Shown one piece after another: positions 16,328 through 24,402 of a stretch of DNA of 64,000 bases. Origin of the DNA: Methanomicrobium antiquum. Lineage in GTDB: Archaea > Halobacteriota > Methanomicrobia > Methanomicrobiales > Methanomicrobiaceae. The position numbers and the translations under genes were made by a program. Positions within the stretch are counted from its first letter, which is position 1, and each line of letters begins with the position of its first letter. The notes beneath the pieces were generated by a model. The model had not been told where the DNA came from. It did no database searches and worked only from the letters and a program-made list of their open reading frames with translations. The stretch covers positions 682,001 through 746,000 of the forward strand of contig NZ_CP091092.1 in assembly GCF_029633915.1 (NCBI RefSeq), read 5' to 3'.

Positions 16328-17182
16328 TCAATTATTAATGATCTGAGTCTCTATTGAACTTTTTCGTAGAACCTCTTGTCCAAAGGACCCTATTGGATTA
16401 TATTCTATATATTCAGGCTTTTTTCCATTTCCAATAATTATTTTTTTGGCAGATATTTTACTTGCGTAACTTATTATTTGATCTGCCCCTTCACGCTCCA
16501 AATTATCCGGGTTTCCGGAAAATTGAAGAATCTCACAACTGCAATTTTTGTAATTGAAATTATTAATAAAATTTTCAATAATAATGAGATTTCGGTCTGA
16601 TTTGAGTGTTTCTTGTCTTGATTGTAAAGAACAATCCGGTCCACCATTAAATTTTTTACCACATCCAAATACCAGCATATGTAAATTTGGATTGCTAAAA
16701 ACAGGATGCTCTATTTTTTTCCCTAGATCTTTTGAATTAGGCATTATATAAAGTGCCTGAATGTCATAACCTAAATATTTTGAATATTCTGATGCGGTTT
16801 CCATTATTTTTATATCAGTTTTAGTGTCTTCCAAAACTGCAAGAATTGTAGGTTTTTGTTTAGATTTAGATGTCTCCAATAATTCATCTTTTTGTGTAGA
16901 ATTATTCTCCCCTGTAAAAATATGTCCTGTTCTATAAAGTAATCCCCCTTTTTTATAACTATTTTTATTAGCATTGACTGAACCTGAATTCGCAACTTCA
17001 TTAGATTCCTCAATATGTTCATATTGTGTTTTTAAATCCATGAGTTTACCTTTAAGTTCAACAATTTCAGATTGAATTTTCAACTCCTTTTCTTCAGTCA
17101 TTAATTTTAATAAGGCCTGTTCTTTTGAGAGGATTTTTTGTTCAATATCCTGAATTTCTTTCTCTAACTGCAAATTATTCAT
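16328..17182 (-). CDS. Coiled-coil / UspA-like domain protein downstream of viperin
   Basis: 284 residues. Residues 1-60 are a charged coiled coil (LEKEIQDIEQKILSKEQALL and onward), followed by a Ser/Asn-rich linker. Residues about 110-284 resemble a universal-stress-protein fold: PTILAVLEDTKTDIKIMETA at the first strand and helix, and EGADQIISYASKISAKKIII before GNGKK, then a C-terminal GSFGQEVLRKSS. UspA domains often bind ATP through a GxGS-type loop; the form here is degenerate, so nucleotide binding is uncertain. It lies 62 bases after the viperin gene and is probably cotranscribed. A nucleotide-handling partner, in the place where a kinase accompanies other prokaryotic viperins, is one idea; I cannot show it. 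Confidence 0.6.
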   Translation of the reverse strand: MNNLQLEKEIQDIEQKILSKEQALLKLMTEEKELKIQSEIVELKGKLMDLKTQYEHIEESNEVANSGSVNANKNSYKKGGLLYRTGHIFTGENNSTQKDELLETSKSKQKPTILAVLEDTKTDIKIMETASEYSKYLGYDIQALYIMPNSKDLGKKIEHPVFSNPNLHMLVFGCGKKFNGGPDCSLQSRQETLKSDRNLIIIENFINNFNYKNCSCEILQFSGNPDNLEREGADQIISYASKISAKKIIIGNGKKPEYIEYNPIGSFGQEVLRKSSIETQIINN

Positions 17183-17244
17183 TTAAAGCCTGCCACGTTT
17201 AGTATATTTTAATACAATAAAAATTATTAAAATTGCCTTTTATT

Positions 17245-18084
17245 TTAATTAATCCAGTTGTAAATTCCACCTCTCTGAAAGTAGTGATTAGAATTAATCA
17301 ATTCGGAAATATTATCCCTGGTTACACTTTCAAGTGGAATGTCGATACCTGGATATTCAGTGTTTATATGAACACACCCCGATGGAGAAAGCATGAAATA
17401 TGAATCCAGCATTTCTGCAGAACTTTCAAAAACAGGGAATTTTCCATTTTTCAACCTAATCTCCGAATTACGTTTTTTATAATTATTAAACTCTTCATCA
17501 GTAATCGAAAATAACTCGCATGCTTCATCATTTTGTCCGGGAACGTGCATGAACTGAAATACTTTCCATCTTTCAGGATTAAGTTCGTTTATTAATCCCC
17601 CCATATATTCATTTATTGATAATTTTGTAACGGTTGTGTTTATTTTTAATTTAATTTCACATTTTTCTGCTAATCTGGCAACCTGAATTGAATTTTGAAT
17701 ATGTTTGCCCAAACCCCTGCCTAGTTTTTTTTCTACAATTTCTGAAGCTGAATCGACTGATATGCCTATCCAGTCAAGATAAGGAGATATTCTCTTCAGT
17801 TTTTCATTATCAACAAGTGATCCATTAGTCACGATACTTGTTGTAAACCCCATTTCTTTGGCTTTTTCTACAAGTTCAAAGATTCTTGGACTCATGAAAG
17901 GTTCTCCACCAACAAAATTTACTTTTTCAATTCCAAGATCGTTTAATTTTTCATAAATATTCTCTGGTTTCAGAGATGCTTCCATTTCTCCTTTCATTTT
18001 TTGAGTACAACAAAACTTGCAATTGTAGTTGCATTTCGAAGTGAAATGCCAGTTTACTGAACGGATCATCTTATTGAATGTCAT
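17245..18084 (-). CDS. Prokaryotic viperin (radical SAM, ddh-nucleotide synthase)
   Basis: 279 residues. The N-terminus SVNWHFTSKCNYNCKFCC holds the radical-SAM CxxxCxxC motif (Cys 18, 22, 25). It also carries viperin-specific sequence: KVNFVGGEPF, VTNGSL, LDWIGISVDS, GRGLGKH, LNPERWKVFQ, a DSYFMLSP segment and the C-terminal end FQRGGIYNWIN, each with a near-identical counterpart in animal viperin. Viperins remove water from CTP, GTP or UTP to give 3'-deoxy-3',4'-didehydro nucleotides that terminate phage RNA synthesis. The N-terminal amphipathic helix of animal viperin is absent, as in other prokaryotic forms. GGAGATAAA precedes the ATG. It is divergent from a CARF-winged-helix gene. Confidence 0.9.
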   Translation of the reverse strand: MTFNKMIRSVNWHFTSKCNYNCKFCCTQKMKGEMEASLKPENIYEKLNDLGIEKVNFVGGEPFMSPRIFELVEKAKEMGFTTSIVTNGSLVDNEKLKRISPYLDWIGISVDSASEIVEKKLGRGLGKHIQNSIQVARLAEKCEIKLKINTTVTKLSINEYMGGLINELNPERWKVFQFMHVPGQNDEACELFSITDEEFNNYKKRNSEIRLKNGKFPVFESSAEMLDSYFMLSPSGCVHINTEYPGIDIPLESVTRDNISELINSNHYFQRGGIYNWIN

Positions 18085-18099
18085 TTTATCTCCATACCG

Positions 18100-18135
18100 G
18101 GTAAAGCTGTAGAATTTAGGTCTACAGGCATTACC
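18100..18135. promoter_or_regulatory. Extended inverted repeat upstream of viperin
   Basis: GGTAAAGCTGTAG (left) pairs with CTACAGGCATTACC (right) around a 9-base spacer, with perfect CTGTAG/CTACAG inner arms at 18107-18112 and 18122-18127. It lies 16 bases before the viperin ATG, so it may be an operator or a 5' leader hairpin. Confidence 0.5.
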
Positions 18136-18172
18136 TCAATGATAGTTTTAAAAAATACAGATAAAATTAAAT

Positions 18173-18204
18173 TTAGAAATAATTTCCAAAATTAGAAATA
18201 ATTT
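18173..18204. promoter_or_regulatory. Direct repeats upstream of the second CARF-winged-helix gene
   Basis: TTAGAAATAATTT occurs at 18173-18185 and 18192-18204, spaced 19 bases apart. The second copy runs into the AT-rich TTTATATTT just before ATG 18212. They may be binding sites for an autoregulator. Confidence 0.45.
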
Positions 18205-18211
18205 TATATTT

Positions 18212-19033
18212 ATGATTGAAATTACTTTTATGGTAGAACCAGAGGAAAAACATATTCATATTATGGCTGCAGGGGCCAGTATAGAAGAAACTTATCGTCA
18301 TATTGTGATGAATATTAAATCTCCTTATGGAAAACCAATTGATATAACCTATGTCCTGATTGAATCTGATGTTCTCAAAAATAATAATGATCCCAAAAAA
18401 ATCAGAATTAAACAGGCATATGATAATGTCAGAATCCTATCAGATCAATATAAAATAGAATATTATCCGGCAGAATTTGATAAATTAGATATTAATTCTA
18501 TAAGACATGCAATTGCTGACATTAAACTCAAATATCCAAATGCCTATTTCTCATTTAATATAACCGGTGGAACAAAAATCCACACAATAGGACTTTTATT
18601 AATGTCCATTTGGTTAATTGGTGATGCTTATTATGTATCCGAAGATTCAGAAATTCAGAAAATTTCAATTCCTAAAATGTATGTCGAAGATGTATCTTCA
18701 AATCCAAATTATATTTCAATTTTAAAAATATTGTCCGGGAAAAAAGAAGGAGAGTTAAGGAAATCTCTTGAAAGTAAAATGAGAGAGTTATATCGACCTG
18801 TTAGAAATACCGGAGATAAAAAAACAGACAGAGTAATGCACGGAGGTACCCTTACTAAAATGACTGAGGTTTTAGAAAACTGGGAATTAATTCAGGAAAC
18901 TGAGGTCTTTAAAACCAGTATGAAAGGTAAACAAAAAAGATCTGTTAAATCGGTTAATAAAAAAGAAAAACGATTTATTATAACAGAAAATGGAGAACTG
19001 GCTTTAAAATTTGCTTTAGCTAATAATAAATGA
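18212..19033 (+). CDS. CARF-winged-helix regulator (Csa3/DUF6293-like), module 2
   Basis: 273 residues. KHIHIMAAGASIEETYRHIV matches the first strand and loop of the module 1 regulator, and AYFSFNITGGTKIHTIGLLL (about 111-130) is a classic CARF ligand loop with GGTK intact. Residues about 165-273 are a winged helix with a long basic wing (VFKTSMKGKQKRSVKSVNKK). It should sense a cyclic nucleotide or similar ligand and act on DNA. It is divergent from the viperin operon, 127 bases away, and is likely its regulator. It is a paralogue of 14089-14754. The only unusual feature is the basic insertion in the wing. Confidence 0.78.
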   Translation: MIEITFMVEPEEKHIHIMAAGASIEETYRHIVMNIKSPYGKPIDITYVLIESDVLKNNNDPKKIRIKQAYDNVRILSDQYKIEYYPAEFDKLDINSIRHAIADIKLKYPNAYFSFNITGGTKIHTIGLLLMSIWLIGDAYYVSEDSEIQKISIPKMYVEDVSSNPNYISILKILSGKKEGELRKSLESKMRELYRPVRNTGDKKTDRVMHGGTLTKMTEVLENWELIQETEVFKTSMKGKQKRSVKSVNKKEKRFIITENGELALKFALANNK

Positions 19034-19127
19034 ATGATTTTGTTGATAAAAACAGAAATGATTTCCAAGTATGGTTTTATTAAATCTCTGTTCATTATTT
19101 GTTATCAAGAAAAGGAGGTGAAAATAA

Positions 19128-19256
19128 GTGAGTAAAAAAGCAATGACACCATCAGCGGCTGGACGTATTCAGGCTGCTGCAGCAAAGACGGGGAACAATT
19201 CAGGTTTTGCATCAAGAGCACAATCCGCTGCTGCTAAAAATGCAGGGAAAAAATAA
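19128..19256 (+). CDS. Small Ala-rich SMP-like protein, 42 aa
   Basis: A small gene with an excellent ribosome site (AAAGGAGGTGA) 8 bases before GTG 19128. The product reads SKKAMTPSAAGRIQAAAAK, then NSGFASRAQSAAAKNAGKK. This MTPxxAxRIQ...FAxRAQSAAAKN pattern recurs in short bacterial and archaeal proteins resembling the plant seed-maturation (SMP) motif, often on plasmids and islands; their role is unknown. It follows the CARF-winged-helix gene by 94 bases on the same strand. Confidence 0.75.
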   Translation: MSKKAMTPSAAGRIQAAAAKTGNNSGFASRAQSAAAKNAGKK

Positions 19257-19292
19257 CCTGTTTGATTCTTTAAATTCAACTTTTTTTTAATG

Positions 19293-19748
19293 TCATCCTC
19301 TCGGAGTCTCAGCAGCCTTCAGAATAAATTCATAATCCTCTTCCGGAATAATCCGCATTGCCGTTCTCAGATGTCCGGTCCACTGTATTTTATTTGTGAT
19401 GAACTCCAAGTTTGGTATCAGGGATTTAAAATCCAGAGGTTCATTGAATATTTTTACAGGCTTTAATTTTATGCGGAAAGGAAAATTCTCTTCACCTGGC
19501 ATCGTTGATGGTTTGATAAAAACCTGCGATACATCTTCAAAAGGTTTTGATGTAATCTCAAAAGCGGCGGTTATTGCTGATGGAAGAATTGTGTCTCCCA
19601 CATTTTCCTGTTTGACAAATATCAGAATTTTATCTTCGGGTTTCGATCTCTCAATGCTATTTTTATTCCTCTTTGGAACACCCCAGAGATTCTTCTTTTT
19701 TATAACTTCCCAGTTATCCCGGTTGGTTGATGCAATCCAGATTGTCAT
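19293..19748 (-). CDS. EVE-domain protein
   Basis: 151 residues, a complete EVE (PUA-like) domain: TIWIASTNRDNWEVIKKKNL, WGVPKR, then a strand with EDKILIFVKQE and the later ITAAFEITSKPFED and PFRIKLKPVKI. The C-terminal segment WTGHLRTAMRIIPEEDYEFI closes the fold. EVE domains have an aromatic pocket suited to modified bases and are commonly linked to modification-dependent restriction. It lies next to the GmrSD-like gene on the same strand, 120 bases beyond it, so recognition of modified phage DNA is the natural reading. Confidence 0.85.
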   Translation of the reverse strand: MTIWIASTNRDNWEVIKKKNLWGVPKRNKNSIERSKPEDKILIFVKQENVGDTILPSAITAAFEITSKPFEDVSQVFIKPSTMPGEENFPFRIKLKPVKIFNEPLDFKSLIPNLEFITNKIQWTGHLRTAMRIIPEEDYEFILKAAETPRG

Positions 19749-19868
19749 TAAATAATAATTAAAACTTATATCTTATTAAAATCCTTTTGAATTAAATTAA
19801 TTATTATCAATTAAAAGAGTGAAAATAAGGGATTTTGATACCAGGACAAACCACCAATTTTGATACTT

Positions 19869-21638
19869 TTATAAAGATTCAAATCCCTGTTTGATTATAT
19901 CTGTCATTAAGAGTCGTCGTCTTTCAAGGAATTCAGTATATTCCATATTTTCCCAATTATCGGGCAATGCATGATTTATGTGCATGAGTCTCCATTGTTC
20001 CTCTGTAAATTTTTTTTCTTCTTTAATTTTTAGAAGGTATTCTTGCGGCGGAGTGTCGCTAATTCTTATATTATCTGGCCATTCTACGAATGAGAAATTT
20101 GCCACCTGATTTATTAGTTTAAAATCTTCTATTCCTTCACGCATTAAGTAAGCTTTTGGAAAGAGATGATGCCTATCCATAAATTTCTTTTTAGCTTTTA
20201 TTGAAGGGTCAAGGAGATTGGATATGTACTTATTTGAAAATAATGCTGTTGAATTTTGCTTTATTTGTGAGGCATAAAATGCATATATTACAGGATTACG
20301 TACAGAAGAGGTAATTAATTCATTTGGAAGAGATATTGTCCAAAAATCAGGTGTCAGAGTATTATTTATTGCATTTTCCAGAACGCTTTTAAACTCTTCT
20401 TCTGTTTGAAGATCTTTTATGAGATTTAAATCACTGTCCATCATTGATTCTGGGGAACTGCTATATCTTCCAGAGAGAGTTATTGTATAGAACCATCTTG
20501 AGATTAACCTATCAAGTTCATATTGTGCAAGTTTGAACTGATTTTTTCCAATAAGATAGAATGCATATGCAAATAGAAGGGCATTTTCCGATGATATCAG
20601 ATTGCCACTCTTAAAACCTGCACCCTGTAGAGCTGAGAAAAACTGATGCCAATTTGTTAAATCAAGTACAGATTTCTGGCTGATTCTTAGTTTTTCAAAT
20701 TGTTCATTTCTTTTTTCTTCCGAATATTTTCCTGTAGTATGATCCTTGCCTCTGAGTATTTGATAGACACTTTGTAATTTTCCACGCTTAAAAGCAAGAG
20801 CAACTGATACTCTTAGCAATTGATCAGGAGACGGTGTTATGAAATGATTATAGGGTGAGGGTTTTCCGCCAGGTTTTACAGGGAATCGCGATTCGTAACA
20901 GAATGTTTCAAGTTCTTTCCTTAAATCTTCGCCGAATACTGAAAGTAATGTAAGGATAAAATCAGATTGATTGAGTTTGACACCTTCACTGTTTATTCTT
21001 ACAAATATATCGGCTACCTGCGCTTCATCAACTGTTGAGGCGATTTCAAGGGCAGTAAAGGGGTACTTCTGAAGATCAAACAATCTGTCAAGATTATGGC
21101 TTATTTTGTCTTCTTCTTCATCGGAAATCTCCCTTTTTTCCTTTATTTTGTTTAGGAAATCCTTTACAATTGTATAACTAGATTTTCCATCTGACCAAAT
21201 TTTTGATATATCATCTATAAATTCAGTATCCTTTTTTGTAGCGGCATCAGATACACTAAACTTTCCATCTGTTGGTCTAAATGCAATTTCTATTATCTTT
21301 TCCTGATAATTTTCATCCTTTACAGGTTGTCCACGAAATACAGAATAAAGAGATGTTAACCTTTGCTGGCCGTCAATGATAAGTAGATTTGGAATTTTAT
21401 GCTGTTTTCCTTCAGTTCCAATCTGCCTAACATCTGTTCTTGAAGGATTGTTCCAAAACAGGAGGTACCCAATTGGAAATCCCCGATACATGGAATCAAA
21501 CAGATCCCTGACTTTAGATGCAGACCATACAAAAGGACGCTGAATATCCGGAAGACCAATGTCTCCTATCTCAATATATGTAAGCAGACTTGAGAGATCC
21601 ATATCCACTTTTTTAAAAATTGTTCTATCTTCATTCAT
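19869..21638 (-). CDS. GmrSD-type modified-DNA restriction enzyme (DUF262-DUF1524)
   Basis: 589 residues from ATG 21638 (an in-frame start at 21677 adds 13 unlikely residues). The N-terminal DUF262 (GmrS-like) shows LPDIQRPFVWSASKVRDLFD and IIDGQQRLTSLY, the DGQQR motif that binds and hydrolyses nucleotides. The C-terminal DUF1524 (GmrD-like) has an HNH-type motif, DRHHLFPKAYL (about 486), followed by NQVANFSFVEW. One chain holds both halves, as in GmrSD fusions that cleave glucosylated hydroxymethylcytosine DNA; the modification recognised here is unknown. It is followed by the EVE gene. Confidence 0.9.
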   Translation of the reverse strand: MNEDRTIFKKVDMDLSSLLTYIEIGDIGLPDIQRPFVWSASKVRDLFDSMYRGFPIGYLLFWNNPSRTDVRQIGTEGKQHKIPNLLIIDGQQRLTSLYSVFRGQPVKDENYQEKIIEIAFRPTDGKFSVSDAATKKDTEFIDDISKIWSDGKSSYTIVKDFLNKIKEKREISDEEEDKISHNLDRLFDLQKYPFTALEIASTVDEAQVADIFVRINSEGVKLNQSDFILTLLSVFGEDLRKELETFCYESRFPVKPGGKPSPYNHFITPSPDQLLRVSVALAFKRGKLQSVYQILRGKDHTTGKYSEEKRNEQFEKLRISQKSVLDLTNWHQFFSALQGAGFKSGNLISSENALLFAYAFYLIGKNQFKLAQYELDRLISRWFYTITLSGRYSSSPESMMDSDLNLIKDLQTEEEFKSVLENAINNTLTPDFWTISLPNELITSSVRNPVIYAFYASQIKQNSTALFSNKYISNLLDPSIKAKKKFMDRHHLFPKAYLMREGIEDFKLINQVANFSFVEWPDNIRISDTPPQEYLLKIKEEKKFTEEQWRLMHINHALPDNWENMEYTEFLERRRLLMTDIIKQGFESL

Positions 21639-22562
21639 AATTATATCCCAATAAAAAAGGAATGAAATATTATCCAATCCCCAAAATGCATATTAATAAC
21701 CTAATATAGTAATTATTTGCAGGCATTGAAAATCTTTTTCTTTATTAGAGCTTTTTCTTTATTAGAGTATAAAAAAACCAAGCTATTCTATATAAATTAA
21801 ATTATTCAGGAAAATACTCTTCAATTGACCTATTTAATATTTCTTCTGTATTATCATATATCTCTTGAGAAGATTTTTTTAAAATCATTAAAAATGAATA
21901 TTGTGTATCGGCATGAATTTGTCTAACCTCATCTGAAATTTTGAATCCAAATTCCATAGAGGCTTCATATTGTATATTTTTTACATTTAATGGGAGATTC
22001 GGATGACAAAGTTCAGAAAGAGTATTATAGATGCTCAAAACAGGAAACCCATATAAATTTGCATCCATTTTTTTAATCATCGTTAAACAATTAATACTTT
22101 CATATTTTACATCAGGTTCTTTATTTTCCTGGTCTTGAGGATAATCAGAATATTTTAATCCATAGAACAAGCGATTTAAAGTGTTGAAAAATAATTTTTC
22201 CTTTTCAGGAGACTGATCAGAATTATAAAAAGTATCCAATCCTTTTTTGAGGTATTCTATAGCACTCCATAATTCTATTTGATGCCTGATTAGAAGAGGT
22301 ATGGAAATATAATTTTCTGATTGAAATAATGTGAGTGTGCCTATTTTTATCTCTGATGCTCTGGATAGACAATTTCGTAAATAATCAAATGTAAGATATA
22401 CAGGATACTTATGGTTTGGATGGCCGCTTTCTTCTACAATTTTTTTTAATATAACCTAAGTTTGCCAGTTTCCTCTCCTAACCTTTAGGAGATTTCATCT
22501 ATCTCAATCAAATTTTTGTCAGGAAACTGTATTTGACAGTTAGTTATTTTTCGTGAATCTGA

Positions 22563-23150
22563 TCATGAAACTGCCCAATTCAACCTTAGAATCATGGTGT
22601 TTATGGGGTCAAAGTTAGAATAGATCCACTTTTTTGTCTTCCGTTGCCACGAATCCACAGTAACTGTCAAATTCGATATTGATTTTTTGATGAATTTTGT
22701 TGACGTATGCTTTAGTTCTGCAATCTCATATCTCAACAGTGAGATGAATAACTGGGCAATAAATCCTATTAGAATCGCTCCATAAATGCTTTCATCTGTC
22801 CATACTCTCAAGGGTTTGATTTCGATTTCATTTTTAAGGGAATGGAATATCTTCTCAATCGAGTCTTTTTTTCTGTAAGTCAGAAGTGCTTCATGAAGTG
22901 TCAAATTCTTACTTGATTTCAGGCAAAAAAATCCTTCTCTGCCGGTGATTATCTTATCTTCAAGTAGTCTTACAGCCTCATCTTCCGAAAGTTCAACCAG
23001 TTTTGTCTGGACAAAGTAATCCACATCTATGAGCAGATTATTGATTCTGAATTTTTTTGGAAGTTTTTTCTTTTTTTCAATACATTCCTGAATATTTTTT
23101 GGGCTCTTCGCTGTTTTGAATGGGTGAAATTTAATCAGTTGGATCAGCAA
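22563..23150 (-). pseudogene. IS1634-like transposase, C-terminal part
   Basis: 195 codons in a different phase, with similarity visible upstream of the ATG to about 23215 (PGFQQDYNTFLNLTDQFLRF). LPKKFRINNLLIDVDYF, then ITGREGFFCLKSSKNLTLHE, and YRKKDSIEKIFHSLKN with the catalytic Glu (Y-R-E-K signature), then GFIAQLFISLLRYE. About one base must be lost or gained to restore the full transposase. Confidence 0.8.
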
Positions 23151-23224
23151 TTCAGCCAGAAATCTCAGGAATTGATCAGTTAGATTAAGGAATGTGTTAT
23201 AATCCTGCTGAAAACCCGGATGAT

Positions 23225-24196
23225 TCAGTAGAAGTTGTAATAACTACCCACACGATCTGACGAAGAGCCATTTTTTGCCTCTTTAATCTGTCTTAGGACT
23301 TTTCGAGCTCTTGAATCCAGTTGTTCTTTCTGTAATTTTTTTGAAAAGTAGAGATAATTGATACTGTTTGGTTTTTTGATTTTAATTCCGCAAATTCCGG
23401 TTTCCTCATCAATGGTCTCGGGATGATAATTCTCGAAATTTGCAATTATCTTATCATCACTCTTGTTTAGCTTCTTTGCAGTTATGTACTGCATATTATC
23501 TGCCCGGATCATTGCAGTATTTTTGATACTGTTAGCTCCCTTATCAAAAATCACAAGTGATTCAGGTTTTAGCCTTTTTCTTACCTGGCTGTATGTTTTT
23601 TTGAAATGACTCTGATCATTTGTGTTTCCGGGTTCAATAGTAAGTCCTATTGGAATGTTTATGGGTTCTGCAAGTTCAGTAACGCCAATAGTTATTTGTT
23701 TTTTATCCGGTCTGTGATCACGGCTGTAACCATATTTCCCAAGTCCTGCTTTATTTCCATGGAGTACCAGGCTTGTCCAGTCCATGTTGATGTTCGTATG
23801 CTCGAAGTCATATCTCTCAAATATTACATCCTGTATGTCTGAGAGTATTTCTTCTCTGTTTGTCCCGATGATTTCAAGAACACGGTACAGGGTTCTTTCA
23901 CTAAATGGATTTAGATCAAACAATTCAAGGACTTCAATTCTGTTGATCCATTCATGACTTCTTTTAATGCTAAAGTTATCACTCAGTTTGTAACTAATAA
24001 GGGCCTTGAGTAATTTATTGATATCAACCCCATGTCTCTTATGTTTCCCAAATATCCCGTTGAAATTGAGACTTTCATACAGTCTTTTGACAAGGCAAAT
24101 GGTACCAATAGGAAAGGATATATTTTCGTTAGGCTCAATTTCATTAGTTCTTAGTTTTGTTTGCATTTTGCTCGATTCAAACATCGCTAAGAACAC
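23225..24196 (-). pseudogene. IS1634-like transposase, N-terminal part
   Basis: 323 codons. FGKHKRHGVDINKLLKALIS and FSERTLYRVLEIIG precede the first catalytic Asp in NMDWTSLVLHG. GKYGYSRDHRPDKKQITIGV and VIFDKGANSIKN (second Asp) are family signatures. The frame ends at YYNFY, where homologues continue into the C-terminal part. It is frameshifted near 23210. Confidence 0.8.
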
Positions 24197-24327
24197 TATT
24201 AATTTTTATCAACTGGCAAAGTTAGGTGAGAAGACAAAAAATCAGGATTATTCTGGATGAATAATTTAAAAGAATCTAAAAGTTTTTGCTCGTCAAAATC
24301 GTTTGAGCTCTTCACTTTAGACAGGAG

Positions 24328-24402
24328 TGCTGATATGGGGATTCGAACCCCAGTCGTCGGCGTGAGAGGCCGACATGATTGGCCGGACTACACTATATCA
24401 GC
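24328..24402 (-). tRNA. tRNA-Glu (anticodon CTC)
   Basis: Acceptor arms GCTGATA and TATCAGC pair perfectly. The anticodon stem-loop is GTCGGCCTCTCACGCCGAC with CTC at the anticodon, and the T-arm CTGGGGTTCGAATCCCCAT is canonical. The discriminator is A (24328) and no CCA is encoded. A TATA-like stretch at about 24424-24434 gives an archaeal promoter for the minus strand. Its 3' end is duplicated at 4987-5002, marking it as the island's integration site. Confidence 0.96.

Larger units (their letters stand above)
22455..24226 (-). mobile_element. IS1634-like (IS4 superfamily) insertion sequence, transposase broken
   Basis: Ends CCTAAGTTTGCCAGTT (22455-22470) and AACTGGCAAAGTTAGG (24211-24226) are inverted with 15 of 16 matching. 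No target duplication was seen, so ends could be off by a base and a flanking deletion is possible. The 1.77-kb element carries a transposase in two frames and interrupts a gene of unknown function beside the tRNA-Glu gene. Confidence 0.8.
21802..24315 (-). pseudogene. Unknown gene split by an IS1634-like element
   Basis: Downstream of the IS, an open frame runs from the element edge (22454) to 21802, well beyond the first ATG at 22239. The extra part reads VEESGHPNHKYPVYLTFDYL and LLIRHQIELWSAIEYLKKGL. On the far side, GTG 24315 opens a matching-strand frame, KSSNDFDEQKLLDSFKLFIQ then NNPDFLSSH, that ends at the element. Joining the two flanks at one plausible junction keeps a single frame, so both may be one gene. 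No target duplication is seen. The C-terminal part has YNTLSELCHPN, like a common YxxLSxxxHPN motif in uncharacterised proteins. Function unknown. Confidence 0.55.
4987..24341. mobile_element. Genomic island between tRNA-Glu and a copy of its 3' end
   Basis: A 16-base exact direct repeat (AGTGCTGATATGGGGA) occurs at 4987-5002 and at 24326-24341. The second copy is the 3' end of the tRNA-Glu gene plus two outside bases. After the left copy the match resumes as ACCCC following a 5-base gap, as in a decayed T-arm. The intact tRNA at one end and the duplicated 3' end at the other, in the same orientation, is what integration at a tRNA gene leaves. The interior is AT-rich and filled with defence-like genes and ISs. 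I see no integrase, so this is an inference with moderate support; the repeat is short. Confidence 0.55.

Noticed and set aside
17245-18084. MoaA or a generic radical SAM activating enzyme
   Set aside because: The MoaA C-terminal cluster motif is absent, and several segments match viperin specifically, including the C-terminal RGG-x-Y-x-W end.
5003-24300. CRISPR array or cas genes to go with the three CARF proteins
   Set aside because: No regularly spaced direct repeats and no Cas-like product could be read anywhere in the window.
5003-24326. Integrase gene for the island
   Set aside because: Looked for a tyrosine recombinase R..HxxR..Y pattern in all listed frames and found none; transposases present belong to IS66 and IS1634-like elements.
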